Positions 1 through 10,720 of a stretch of 64,000 nt of DNA are shown in pieces. Position 1 is the first letter of the stretch. Every line of letters begins with the position of its first letter. The stretch covers positions 1,352,001 to 1,416,000 of the forward strand of contig JBBDHG010000104.1 in the NCBI GenBank assembly GCA_037951165.1. Direction: 5' to 3'. The notes beneath the pieces are model-generated. The model was not told the origin of the DNA, searched no databases, and was given only the letters and a program-made list of their open reading frames with translations. This DNA is from Lophius americanus. Taxonomy: Eukaryota; Chordata; Actinopteri; Lophiiformes; Lophiidae. Both the position numbers and the translations under genes were made by a program.

Positions 1-711
1 GCTCCATTATTCTGCATGCCGTGTTTTGACTTTGATCTGTGTGTGGGTTTGCATGTGTGTGTTTTTGTGCCCTCCGTGTGTTTGGCAGTGATGTTCCTAT
101 CTGGGTTACGGTTTAATTGGCTCATCACTGTCACCATGGTAACAGCTGATGGAAATCCTCATTGCCACCCACTTTGGTATTTGCCAGCCGGCATTTGAGT
201 GTCACGCTGTTTACATACCAATCGCTGTCAAACTCTTTCATCGCTTATTTCATTGGTTTGTGTTTCGTGCTGTGTCGTGCTTAGGTTTGCATGCTGACAC
301 CGAAGGTGTTTCCGTAGCTGTGCCATGGTCGTAGTCGTACCCCGGTGAAAGTAGTTGTTGTCGTGCCTCATGTTCCCTGACATTGGCTTGCATGACTTTG
401 GAAGTGTTTGTTCATCTTTGCATGAAATATGCTGAATATATGTTGGCTATACATCTACAAGGCTTGTTTTTCTGCAACATCTGAATCAATTCAATGTCAG
501 CACAACAAATCTCAATGTTAATTTTACAATAATTAAGCAAAGATGTATATTCACAATTTTTCTGATAAACAAAAAAAACTATTTACTAAATTGATTGACT
601 AGGAGCTAGTCTACATTTACCGATATGTTTCTTTTTTCCACAAATTGTCTCAGGTTTAACGTATCGATCCTCTTTCCTCTCCCTCACTTCTCTCTTCCCT
701 CCTCCCCCCAG
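1..711 (+). other. Intron of the protein 4.1 gene
   Basis: Intronic sequence before the first visible exon. It ends in a strong pyrimidine tract (CCTCCTCCCCCCAG) at 711. No other exon of the family could be recognised here. The short reading frames show no protein 4.1 resemblance. Confidence 0.6.
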
Positions 712-3063
712 CCACCCGTGGTAAAGACAGAAATGGTGACTATATCAGACACCTTTGCGGCCCAGAAAACTGAGATAGCCACAAAAGAAGTGCCCATCGT
801 ACATACGGAAACCAAGACCATCACATATGAAGCCGCACAGGTGCACGCTTAAGACACCCAGGGAACTTTTTTTCCTTCATTTTGTTCTTATATTTGTCAG
901 CAATGTTTGAAACCTTTAGATTGTATCACTATTGAAATGCTTATCAGCGTTAATGTATGGTTCCATAAAAAAAAAAAAACTTCCTTCTAAACCGCAATGC
1001 ATGTTGCGGAGAGTCTGTCCTTCCTCTTCAGGGAAACCGCATGTTTATGTTTATTTAGAACATCATGTGTCCAGTATGGATGTTGTGGTGGGGAAGCACA
1101 GCTAATGATCTTTATTTTTCCTCCTCTGCCGTCAGTTGGATGGTAGTAGTGATGGCGAGCCTGGAGTTTTGATGACTGCTCAGACAATCACCTCGGAATC
1201 TCTGTGCACTACCACAACCACACACATTACCAAGGTACAGACACGCATGAACATCAACTTATTGTGAACCAAAACATTATGATGCCTCAGACAATCCACC
1301 CCATACTGTCTCTTCCACACACTGAGTCTGTGCGAACAAAACCACATTCCCTGGTGTAACACTTGTTATATCATGCTTCACATTGCGTATACTGTATTAG
1401 GTTGTCATGGCAACTGCTAACACAGACCAGAGCCATGAAATTTTTCAATGAATACATGATACCACATACCTAAGCGTTGATGTGTGTTTTATTGCAGACC
1501 TTAAAGGGTGGCCTGTCGGAGACAAGGATTGAGAAACGAATCGTCATTACTGGCGACTGTGACATTGACCACGATGAGGTCAGTGTTCCAAAGCTTCTCC
1601 TATCACCATGTAGTGAATCTCAAGGGTTTCTTTATTGGGTAATCATCTTCTGGGTTGTGTGAACAGCTGTCCAAGTATAATTCAGAGATGCGCACCTCAA
1701 GCTCACAAGTCCAAACAACTTTTTCTCTTACTTGAAAAACGTTTTTCCTGACCTGATGAAGCTACAAAATGACCTGTCACAGCTTCTTTGTATTTAGCTT
1801 GAGAGTAGAAATGGGTGACATGTCTATCATGGAGCTCTCAGTCTGAATTAATCACTTTGATTTATTAATCAGGTCAAGAATTCCCTATGCCATTGATCCC
1901 ATTCAGCATCCTGCAAGCCTTCTAGATCCTTCTCTTCACCCGTTCATCTATACATGAAGAAATTACTGCTTTACCTTTCATTATTTTTGCCACGCTACGT
2001 TTCATGTTGTTGCTCATCTTTGTCAATTGCATTGACCATTTTCTCAACAACGAACAAATTTTCGCTTTTGGTGCCTCAGACATGGCAACTATGACCTAAT
2101 ACACATAGGAAACCAAATCTAATTCAGGAAAGTAGAAATTTATTTAGACACTTTAACCCTTTTGTGTGGAGTTTATTTGGAAAAGATAATTGGGATGTTT
2201 AAGCGAAGATGTTAAGACACCGCTCAACCCCTAGATTTATGGGCATTGCCCTAAAACTGGGGGAATAGATGTTGACATTTCTGCACTGATCCCCCAATAT
2301 GTACAACCCGGACCCCGTCTTTTTCTTTAATTTGGGTACACAAATTAAAGAAAAAGACTATTTATAAAGTCTTATAGACTATATTGATACAACTGCCCTG
2401 TAAATTCGGATTTGTAAAAACCTGTCATTTCACTGCATGTTAAAGACCTGACAAAATAAAACTATTATCAAATATTTGTAAAGTTAATGGGGATTATCTC
2501 TCAAACAGACCCTCGGGCTTGTACTTGCTAATGACTAGCTGTAACTTGTGCCACAAATCTACAAGTAAAATTGTGCGCCTTCAAAATGTCTCAAATATTT
2601 GACAACTAAAAGTGTTTATTTTGCTCATGTCTGGGTCTTTAATCACAATTCCTCATCCACTGGTTTGTTTAAGTTGCCTGTCCTGCTGGATTTACACAAG
2701 ATTTATCTCACATTAAGTTGGAATAGATTTCCACTTAATGCATATGCTCCATCTGAAGCTATTTTCTTCATCCGATTTGTTTAACCCTCTCATTACAAAG
2801 AAGTAAAATGGCATGTTTTTCATAAATCCAGCATTACTATTATTTTATTTATGCTTTTTTTTTTTCATGTAATGCCACTCACCTCCCTTTCCTCCACCAC
2901 CTACCCCACTGCCTGCTGCTGTGCGTGGTGCTGCCACTGTGTGGTTGACCTGCAGGCACTGGCCCAGGCCATTAAGGAGGCCAAAGAGCAACATCCTGAC
3001 ATGTCTGTTACAAGAGTGGTGGTTCATAAAGAAACTGAACTGGCTGAGGAGGAGGAGGATTGA
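712..3063 (+). CDS. epb41l2: Protein 4.1 family C-terminal domain, last four coding exons (5' partial)
   Basis: Four exons splice in phase 0: 712-840, 1136-1234, 1498-1578 and 2956-3063. Each has an AG acceptor after a pyrimidine tract and a GT donor, and the stop is at 3061-3063. Joined, they give about 138 residues: PPVVKTEMVTISDTF, then IVHTETKTITYEAAQ, AQTITSES, TTTTTHITK, SETRIEKRIVITGD, ALAQAIKEAKEQHPDMSV and a final ETELAEEEED. This is the conserved C-terminal domain of band 4.1 proteins, which link membrane proteins to the spectrin-actin cortex through an N-terminal FERM domain that lies left of this window. The C-terminal domain binds partners rather than actin. The family assignment is secure. 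The paralogue is not: the tail looks more like L1/L3 than the mammalian L2 tail I remember, and epb41l2 is chosen because smlr1-like and tmem200a genes follow in the order and orientation recalled from human 6q23. Confidence 0.85.
1579..2955 (+). other. Intron of the protein 4.1 gene containing a perfect hairpin
   Basis: This is the intron between the exons ending in DIDHDE and starting in ALAQAI. It is AT-rich with no coding signal. It contains a perfect inverted repeat at 2317-2358, listed separately. Confidence 0.7.
2317..2358. repeat. Perfect inverted repeat, 17-bp arms and 8-base loop
   Basis: The left arm GTCTTTTTCTTTAATTT (2317-2333) is the exact reverse complement of the right arm at 2342-2358, with loop GGGTACAC between them. 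It sits deep in an intron, far from splice sites. Confidence 0.85.
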
Positions 3064-3271
3064 CTGAATTCAGGTAATAATAATGATGACAGTAAGGCAT
3101 TATTATCCTTCAGCTCAAAGGAAAGACATCATTATTACATTTAGGAAGGTGCGGAGGAAGTGACAATCTCTGTGTGAATCGCATTGGAAATATTTTGAGC
3201 AAAAAACTGATGTTTGAGTGCCAGTGATCACATCGCCCATCCCGGTAACTGTAACCTCCCATTTCCCTCAG

Positions 3272-6200
3272 AGCTGAAGGGCCCATCATGACCGTTATCT
3301 CTGAAGCTGAACGACCTCCATCACGCGACGAAGACCGACCTTGACTGACTGAAGATGAAGCAGAGCTGAAAAACGGGAAGAGAAAGAGTAGACAAACGGA
3401 GAGAAATTGCCTCTCTCCGCCTTTTCTGTCTGTCTTACATGTCCATGGTGCATCTAAATCCCTTACTCCAAAACCAAGAAAAAGAAAAAATACCATCCTC
3501 ACGCTATCTGAGGGAACAAAAAAAAGAACCACTTTGTTAGTTTAACATTTGTAGTGCGTTTTAATTTTTTTTTTTAATAGACCTTTTTTCTTTAACTGTT
3601 TTACAAAATAAAAAAGAGAGGAGATAGTAGCTGTAGGGATGCATTAATGACAAATCCAGACGAGGTGCCAGTCAAATTACATGACACTCAATATTCAAAT
3701 CCCGTTCTGGTCTCGTCAAACATAAAATTGTTGATCTCAAAGCCAAAACATTTGAAGTTTCGCACCCGGACTCTGTATCAGCAGGGGGAAAGTTTATTTG
3801 TGCATTCCTAAAAAGAAAGCTTCATTGGTTAAATAGCCGCTCCTTCCTTTTCTTGATTATGGTGTAAATGAAGAATAACATAATATAACAGTTGGTTCAT
3901 CGTGTTAACTGTGCCAGTTAGCACTGCTGGTACACAGGAGACACACTTTGGTCATTTTTTAAACTTACTTTCAAATGACCCATCATCAGTTTCACTTACT
4001 AGAGAATAGTCACATACAGAGGAACAGTAGCGTCAGCCATGTCACACTCACACTTCATTCATACTGATTACAAAAAAAAACAGGGAGCTGTAACTTCAAA
4101 TATTGCAGCAAAAACAATCAAGGTTTATGTGTTTTTAAGATTTTTGTCTGTTTTCTCTGTAAGTATAGTTAATATTCATCCAGGTTCCTCGCGTGTTTGA
4201 CTAGCGGCGGAGTGAGTTCATGTTCAGTTCAATTCACTTTCTGCTCCTAGGAGGAGACGGCCTTTAACTATTTGCAGTAGCTGGGAATCGAATCAACTTA
4301 CATTGGGCCAGTTTGTCTATAATTACGCTTGAGAAGCCAAATAATGCAGGTGGAATTCATTATTTGTTATATATGGTTAAGTTTCACTGTATTTCATCCT
4401 TTTTACTAGGCGTGAATGAATTTGAACTCAAAATGAACTGACTTTAACGCTGGTGTAAATCATGTTTGTACATTACCAGGGTTGTTAGATGGGAGCATCT
4501 TTTCTTTAGCTAAACACTCCCTGGGCCCGCCCACTGTGTGACACGAGCCATTCCCGTTGGGCTGCAGGGAATCAAAGAGCCGACTTTGGATTTGGAGAGA
4601 ACTGGGATATAATTGGGAGAAACTTTAGCGGTGGCGACTTTGTTTGCCAGCTTGGGAATTCATTTACATTGTTAAATGTTCGCCTTACTCCACAGAAAGG
4701 ACCGGGTCCATTCATGTTATCCTGCTCAGAGTATAAGGTGTTTTTTTTAATTTTTATTCTGAGAACACTGCTAGTTAATAAAGTTTTGTGCTACAAGCAG
4801 CACTGGTACCAAAATGAGGAAAGTCGGAACAACTTGAAAAAGAAAACGAATTCATGGCTAAGGGACTTTTAAAATTTTTTATCTCTGTATCACTTTCTGT
4901 TTTCATAAATCAGATCTATATTTCACGCCAAGCTTCTTTTTACTACCAAACTAGATGATAGCAGCATAACCTGCAAGATATGATCAAATTTGGAGTTAAA
5001 TGTCTTCACACATTTTATCTTTGAAGTGTATCTGGAGTGTGTCCGGATAGAAGGGTACTGTGGTGGTTTGAGAGTTCACAGAACATCATTTCATCTTGGC
5101 TCATTCAGTTTGTCTACATAAGATTATTTTTGTCCTGACCAGATAAAGCGCATAATGTTTTATGCTTTTTTTTCCTGTCCTTTACGCAAATGTTCTGCAG
5201 ATTTGAACAGAAATGTAATTTGGTGCAAACATTGTATGCTTGGAACAAAGTCCTCGCTCAGATGTTTTTAGCTGATATAGACAAACGGCAACACATTTTC
5301 TTGTAAATTTAACTGATTGTTAGCAAGTAGATAACACATTAATATAAAACATTCCACCTGCACCTGCTTAGATTTGTCTGAACCCTTCAGGCTGACAGAA
5401 GTCGTGGATTTCTTTCCTTCCAGTGGAGTGGTAAAGGCCGCCTAGACTGTATTGGGAAACACAGGTCTGACCTCTGCTATGCATTAAACAACATTCCAGA
5501 TGAGGGGAAGCTTCGATCCCCTTTAAATGCAGAAATACATTTAAGAACTAAGTGTGCAACACTTGGCAGCTTTGGAAGCTTTCACTATTCCAAACGACCT
5601 TTTAAACAGCAAACGTTACATCACAACATCCATATTTGTGGATTTCCTCCAAATTTGTTATTGTATCGTCTCCGTGATCTAGTCGTTGACAAGCAGGATT
5701 TATTCGGCATCCTCTTGTATATTTTTTTATATTGTTACAGTGGTTGTTTTTTTTTTTTTTTACATTGAAGGAACGCCACAGTAAATCAGATTTTCTGCCA
5801 CCATTTCATTTGTGTACTTTAATCCCCGGGTTTGACCTTTTCCCGACGGGGTCCGGGTTGTTTTAACCAATCACACGAGCTTTGGGTGCTGCGAGGCTTG
5901 GTTTTCCTAAATGTGTAGAGGATTCGATTTTAGGGTGTTCAAAGAAGTGCTCTCACCTTTGACTGTCTTGCCATCAGTAACTTTTATTGAGATATGAAAA
6001 AGTAAATATATGGTGATTGAAAGTCATCTGATTTTAATTGTCAGGGACCTCAACATGATTATAAAAAAACACTCTACTGCCAATAGTTTAGAAGTAGTTC
6101 CTGGAGCGACTTGTCTTTCTAATGATGCTCTTAAGAGACAAACTATAATTGGAATACATTCTCCACATTTATATCTCAGGCTTTGTAATAGAGAGTATAT

Positions 6201-6420
6201 TTGAAATTCACAACAGGCAGTTTTGTATTTTACATATTTCCACAAAACTTTGTTAAGAAACATTTTTGGGAAGACCAACCACAGCTCCTTCATCGTTCCA
6301 ACCAATGATCAGCGGTAGGCTTTTTCTATCTAGCAGCTTAACTGTCTTCTGTCTCCCCACACACAGCTACTCCTCCCCTGTGTAACACTGTCTAAATAAA
6401 GTATTGTTATACTCTGAAAA
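3272..6420 (+). other. epb41l2: 3' untranslated exon of the protein 4.1 gene, end uncertain
   Basis: Ten bases after the stop codon a good donor (CAG|GTAATA, exon end 3073) appears. A matching acceptor (TTTCCCTCAG) ends at 3271, so the message probably has a final wholly untranslated exon starting at 3272. The stop lies close enough to the junction not to invite nonsense-mediated decay. Two possible 3' ends are visible: AATAAA at 3607-3612 and a better one at 6395-6400 followed by GT-rich sequence. The extent is inference. Apart from the polyadenylation signals I see no coding or repeat signal between 3626 and 6390. Confidence 0.5.
6395..6400 (+). promoter_or_regulatory. Candidate polyadenylation signal
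   Basis: AATAAA is followed within 30 bases by TATTGTTATACTCTG and then GGTGGTCAC, which looks like a cleavage site with a GT-rich downstream element. It lies on the strand of the protein 4.1 gene. An earlier AATAAA at 3607-3612 is an alternative. Confidence 0.4.
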
Positions 6421-6812
6421 CTGGTGGTCACAGTCAAATGATTGCATGCATGCATTGGTTCTGTTATTAATCAAAAGATCTGTTTGGATCAAATGTGAAA
6501 TATATGAACAACAATTTCAGTTTGGTATAAGTTAATATAAACATTAAATAATAATTTTTAAAAAATTATAATCTTTCAAAAAATACAATTTTTGGTGATA
6601 AAAAATTGAATTTGTCAAATTGAATTCAAATAACTTTATGTCCCAGGGAGTCAATTTTAATTCAGATTCCTGAGATGGTTAATTGTCTTTAGCAGCTTCA
6701 TTAGTAATCTTCAAGATTACTTCCATGCTGGCTTTCACATTGTTGTGACAGGAAAGGACTGCTTGGGAATATAAGAAGTGTTCATTTTTGTAGGTTTGTA
6801 GTTTTTTTCCGG

Positions 6813-9084
6813 TCAAGTGTGGGAGTTCAGTCCAACACTCCTTCTCCTCAGGTGTGTATCCTGTGTGTTCCTGTAGATGGCGCTTCTGTCTTGCGGATAG
6901 TTTGACAAATCTGCCTCTGCTGAGGATGACAGAAAACACACTGAGCTGTAATGACTCACAAAATACCAGAGGTGGGAAGTAACAGGGTACAAATCATTTT
7001 TTTCCTTTAGATTCCTGCATTTTAACGCACAGATGTATTTCAAACTCCTTATATGGTAACAGGCTTTTTACTTGTTTATCCTGCATTTTCACTTCACAAC
7101 ATCCCAAGAAATATTTTTTAAAAGTCACTCCTAAGAAACTTCACTCTGAATACGCTCCTCATCTGTGAATGTTTTCTCAAAGTTAACACAACTGTACTTC
7201 AGCTTGAGTGAAGAATGTTGGGATTTTCCAGCTCATTCAAATACACACTAGAGTATATTCATCTTAACATGTCGCCATTTCTTTCAAAAGATGTATTGTC
7301 TCAAATATACAATTACTTACTTTAAAGCCGGTTGAACAATTACTTAAAAGTGGTCTCCTGAGGAGTGTTTCGAAGTTTAAGGCAGTCTGATTTTAGTATT
7401 GCACACGTGTTTTTGATTTAAATTATTAACAGCCAGTTGACTCTGCGCATGCGTAGTCGAAACCGAACCTCTACATCCCACTGAGCGAAGGATAAGTGAA
7501 AGCAGGTATTAAATCCAAGTAGTTTAATTTTTTAAGACGTGTAAATTAAGTTAATAAGGAACGTTTGCCCTTGAAAGCGTCTACTGAATTAGATTAGTTT
7601 TAGATAGACTTGGAACCTATTTAACAGACAGGGCCAATATGCCAATTCCTTGATAGTTGATAGCCACTTTGCTAACATTTCAAGTTAACATAGCATTAAG
7701 CTAGCATATTAAATGCAAATATTAAACTTTGAGCTCAGTAATTAACCGTAGCTTTCACTTCCAAGCCCATTGTTGATACATTGCAAAGCTTTGCTTAATC
7801 ATGATTTTCATCCCTTCCTGTTTGAAAAAATGTGTTTTATTAGATTAAGGGACAAGATGGCTCTTGATGTTTAGAATCTGTGGAGCTGCCCCTGTGGTTT
7901 GTCGAAAGCTGGAGGTCTTCTAACAAATATCAACCATGGAAGAGCAGCAAGAAAGGCCTCCACATTATTCTGTGAGTTCTTAGTAAAATACAGCACTTAA
8001 CACAGTCATTACCCTTTTATCAGACAATACATCTCAACAAGTCAACAAGACATTGAAGATGAATCCATCAGCATCATTAATTTGAAGACCAATGATAAAT
8101 AGTAAACTGATGGTGTGATATTAGTCAACAGCAGATGAAACCCACTTCAAAATTGGCACATGTTTATCTGTTGGTTTTGGATCGAAGGTAACTTGAGGGC
8201 AAGGTCTGAAACTGGTGCAGGGGTGGGTGCTCTCAGACAGAATCTCCTGCTCTTTCCTTTCTTTAGCAATAGTTTGTTAAATAGAGGGAAAATCAGTATA
8301 ATGATGCCAGACTTAAGATTTCTAAAGTTGAAACTTGATTTGTTTTTCTTGTGTGCCAGTCATTGTCTTATAATGAGTAAGAATGGGAGCAAATTGTAAT
8401 TTATCGGAGCAAAGAACAAAAGGGTCAAGTTCACCAATCCAAAAAAAACAAACCACAACATGTTTTACTAGAACCTCTGTTAACACCCACAATCTCTTTA
8501 ACATGTACACACTGAAAACTGAATAACTACTCATGTGAGTGATCAGTATCTTCACAATCAAATTTAGTTTCAACCTAGTCTAATTTTCACCATTTCTTCC
8601 CCTTTTCTAAATTATAATAAATTAATCAGAGATGCTTTGGTACAACCATTCAGAAGAAAAGGTCAATAAGGACCCAACCTCCATGTATTGTGCATTTTGT
8701 AGCTTATTTTGTTAAGGAACTGTCCAGTTCTGGTTGCAGTTCAGTCTAGACTTCTTTACAAAATGATACAGTGTAGATATGTGTAGTATACGGGGCCCTG
8801 AAAGACAGGCATTTGCCTCCAGCAAACATTTAGGTATATAGCACCGTAATAAATGTAAGACAGTAAGTTGTCTGGATATGGGCAACACATGAGAAGTTGA
8901 TAAGATGCCTACCCTGTCTGAGTTTCCAGCTAAAGTAGATGATCAGTTGTAGCAGCAGCAGGCAGACAGACACAAACAGCAGCAGGGCCAACAGCCAGAG
9001 AAATAAAATGTTGTCGCCCGTTGATGTGATGGTCTGTCGAATGAGCAGAGCGAAATTAGCCCAGGGGCCACTCAGAACCTCCAT
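6813..9084 (-). CDS. smlr1: Small single-pass membrane protein, SMLR1-like
   Basis: Two minus-strand coding exons, 9084-8913 and 6919-6813, join in phase. The first ends CAG-G before GTAGGC. Acceptors ending at 6920 or 6917 both restore the same frame, giving 91 or 92 residues. The ATG follows an acceptor (CCCCATGCAG, exon start 9091). Residues 1-25 (MEVLSGPWANFALLIRQ...) are followed by one very hydrophobic span, about residues 26-51 (ILFLWLLALLLFVSVCLLLL), then a polar tail ending RSVGLNSHT. The block LIIYFSWKLRQ..ADLS resembles, from memory, the post-membrane part of mammalian small leucine-rich protein 1. Position between the protein 4.1 gene and tmem200a, and strand, also fit SMLR1. Its function is not established. 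It lacks the longer N-terminus I recall for the human protein. Confidence 0.68.
7444..7505 (+). promoter_or_regulatory. Candidate NRF1-type promoter and short first exon
   Basis: TGCGCATGCG at 7444-7453 is an NRF1-like palindrome of the kind found in TATA-less promoters. CpG-rich sequence and then a donor-like AAGCAG|GTATTA (exon end 7505) follow. It lies inside the smlr1-like intron. It could serve a plus-strand transcript continuing to the exon at 7844. Confidence 0.3.
7844..7971 (+). CDS. Candidate start exon of an unrecognised plus-strand gene
   Basis: The acceptor GTTTTATTAG ends at 7843. A strong Kozak start CAACCATGG (ATG at 7936) then opens 12 codons, MEEQQERPPHYS, which stop exactly at the donor TCT|GTGAGT (exon end 7971, phase 0). 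A short upstream reading frame (ATG at 7857) ends before it. The next coding exon was not found. The segment at about 8041-8101 could be downstream, but its phase does not fit cleanly. Unspliced, the frame closes after three more codons. This may be a real small gene, a noncoding RNA or chance. Confidence 0.25.
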
Positions 9085-9320
9085 ACTGGCCCTGCATGGG
9101 GGAGGCAAACAGAGAAGAGAGGAAGATAGAGTTAAGGGGAAAGTGCAATACGGAGCACTCAAAACTTTATAGGGTACTAAGTTTGAACTGGACTGATGTA
9201 CTTGAAAATATGTTTTTTTTAAGTTGATATATTGTAACAACTTTAAGTTTACTGCTTACTGCTCTGAGTAATTTGACCCCTGTAAAAAATAATTAGGTTA
9301 AATAAGGAGAGAATCAGGAG

Positions 9321-9720
9321 TTATCTGTGGCAGAATAGTAGCAACAAGAATGAAGGGAAAGGTAGACAACTGGCAGAGCGTAATATGTTGGAGTTTATCT
9401 GGGAAAGATGGGGATGGACAGGATTAGAAATAATCACATCAGAGGAACATCTCAGGTTAGACGTTTTGGAGACTACGTTAAAAAAAGTCAGATTGAGATG
9501 GTTTGGACACATGAATAGGAGGGATAGTGGATCTGTTGGTACAAGACTGCAAATGATTGAGCTTCCCGGCAGGAGAAAAAGGGGAAGACCAAAAGGGAGG
9601 TCTCTTGATGTGGTTAGATAGGACATGCAGTTGGTTGGTGTGACAAAGGAAGATGAAGAGGACAGGGCAAGGTGGAAACAAATGATCCACTCTGGTGACC
9701 CTTAGAGGGAACATCCTAAA
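9321..9720 (+). mobile_element. Non-LTR retrotransposon 3' fragment (reverse transcriptase tail)
   Basis: The frame from 9385 reads RLRWFGHMNRRDSGSV, ELPGRRKRGRPKGRS and DVVR, then a stop at 9619-9621, and continues in the same frame as DMQLVGVTKEDEEDRARWK and HSGDP. LRWFGH...GRRKRGRPK...DVVRxDM...GDP is the usual extreme C-terminus of a LINE-type ORF2 in fish. The copy is 5'-truncated and has at least one stop, so it is dead. The trailing GAGGGAACATCC resembles the 3' ends at about 45540 and 61025. The clade (RTE-like or other) is not resolved. Confidence 0.75.
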
Positions 9721-9913
9721 GATTACCATTCAAACGACACAGGACACAACATACAATCAAAATCTGATTGCCATTATTATATTCAACTGAACTGTATAAA
9801 TCTGGGGATTTCAGGCTTTTAAAATACTTTTTAAAATGTGGTCTAAAACATTTTAAGGAATTACTGTTGGTTTTGAAGTCACCATCAGTGTTCAGTTCAG
9901 TCCAACTAATCAT

Positions 9914-9946
9914 TTTGATATTACTCTTTCTCAGAGTAATATCAAA
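9914..9946. repeat. Perfect hairpin, 14-bp arms and 5-base loop
   Basis: TTTGATATTACTCT (9914-9927) pairs exactly with AGAGTAATATCAAA (9933-9946) around TTCTC. It lies just downstream of the LINE fragment. Confidence 0.85.
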
Positions 9947-10616
9947 GCTGGCAGAGTTTTCTCAGCCATGAAACATATGGGACAATGGATTTATCACGAT
10001 AATCCTTTCTACTGATGGTAATTCATAAAGCAAGTGTTGATGATGAAGCGCTGTAAGAAGTTTTCTAGTTCTTTTGGCAAAGCTGTACTTCCATACTATG
10101 TACGTGGAAGCGCATGTTGAAATGTTGTTATGCAAACACCCAAAATTTGTTTATCTGCTGAATTTCTTACCCCACTAAAGCTAAAAGCAGTATAAATGCT
10201 GGGAAGGGTTACTCAAAATGACATTTGCAGGAAATACAGTCTTGAATTCATAAAGACTCAGAAGTTCATCACATTTCTAAAAAGACTTTGTCGAATGTAG
10301 CCGTCAAATGTAATCCGTGACAGAATACATACTCGTCCTGATTGTTGACCCCAACGATGTAAAGTCGTCTTCAGCAGCACAGTGTGAAGTCAAATGTGAA
10401 GTTTTGGCGCAGTCAATCACATCACTTTAAAATCTTTTGAAGTTAAATTTTCTAATTCAGTCGGTTTCAGTGCATACCTTAGAAAGATAATCCACAAAGT
10501 TGTTCCTCCGGGGAAAAAAGAAGATATGGAGGTGAAAGTTGTGATTCTCAATGTTCTCTCGTTTCTTTGTGTTTATGCCTGTTCTTTTGTTATCTGTCCC
10601 TTTAGGTTTCTCTTAC

Positions 10617-10720
10617 CTCATCTCCCTCTCTCATTGGTAGAAATACCACCTCGGTTGTTGCTGACGTTTTGAACTTTGCTCTGTTCCACAAGTTGAACCT
10701 TGTGATTGCTAAGAAGATTA
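10617..10720 (-). other. Probable untranslated first exon of the smlr1-like gene
   Basis: On the minus strand GAGATGAG is followed by GTAAGAG, a near-consensus donor with exon end at 10617. The next minus-strand acceptor that matters is the one before the start codon at 9084. A second possible small exon lies at about 10503-10477, between a pyrimidine-rich acceptor (TTTTTTCCCCGGAG) and donor AAG|GTATGC. The 5' limit is unknown and no TATA box is obvious. Confidence 0.4.

Noticed and set aside
3110..3532. A 140-codon minus-strand frame
   Set aside because: Antisense to the 3' untranslated exon of the protein 4.1 gene. Low-complexity Phe/Ser content and no splice support.
8939..9172. Plus-strand 77-codon frame
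   Set aside because: Antisense to the smlr1-like exon. No domain or splice support.
9385..9621. A 78-codon frame that could be annotated as a host gene
   Set aside because: Its sequence is a LINE reverse transcriptase C-terminus with the frame continuing past a stop.
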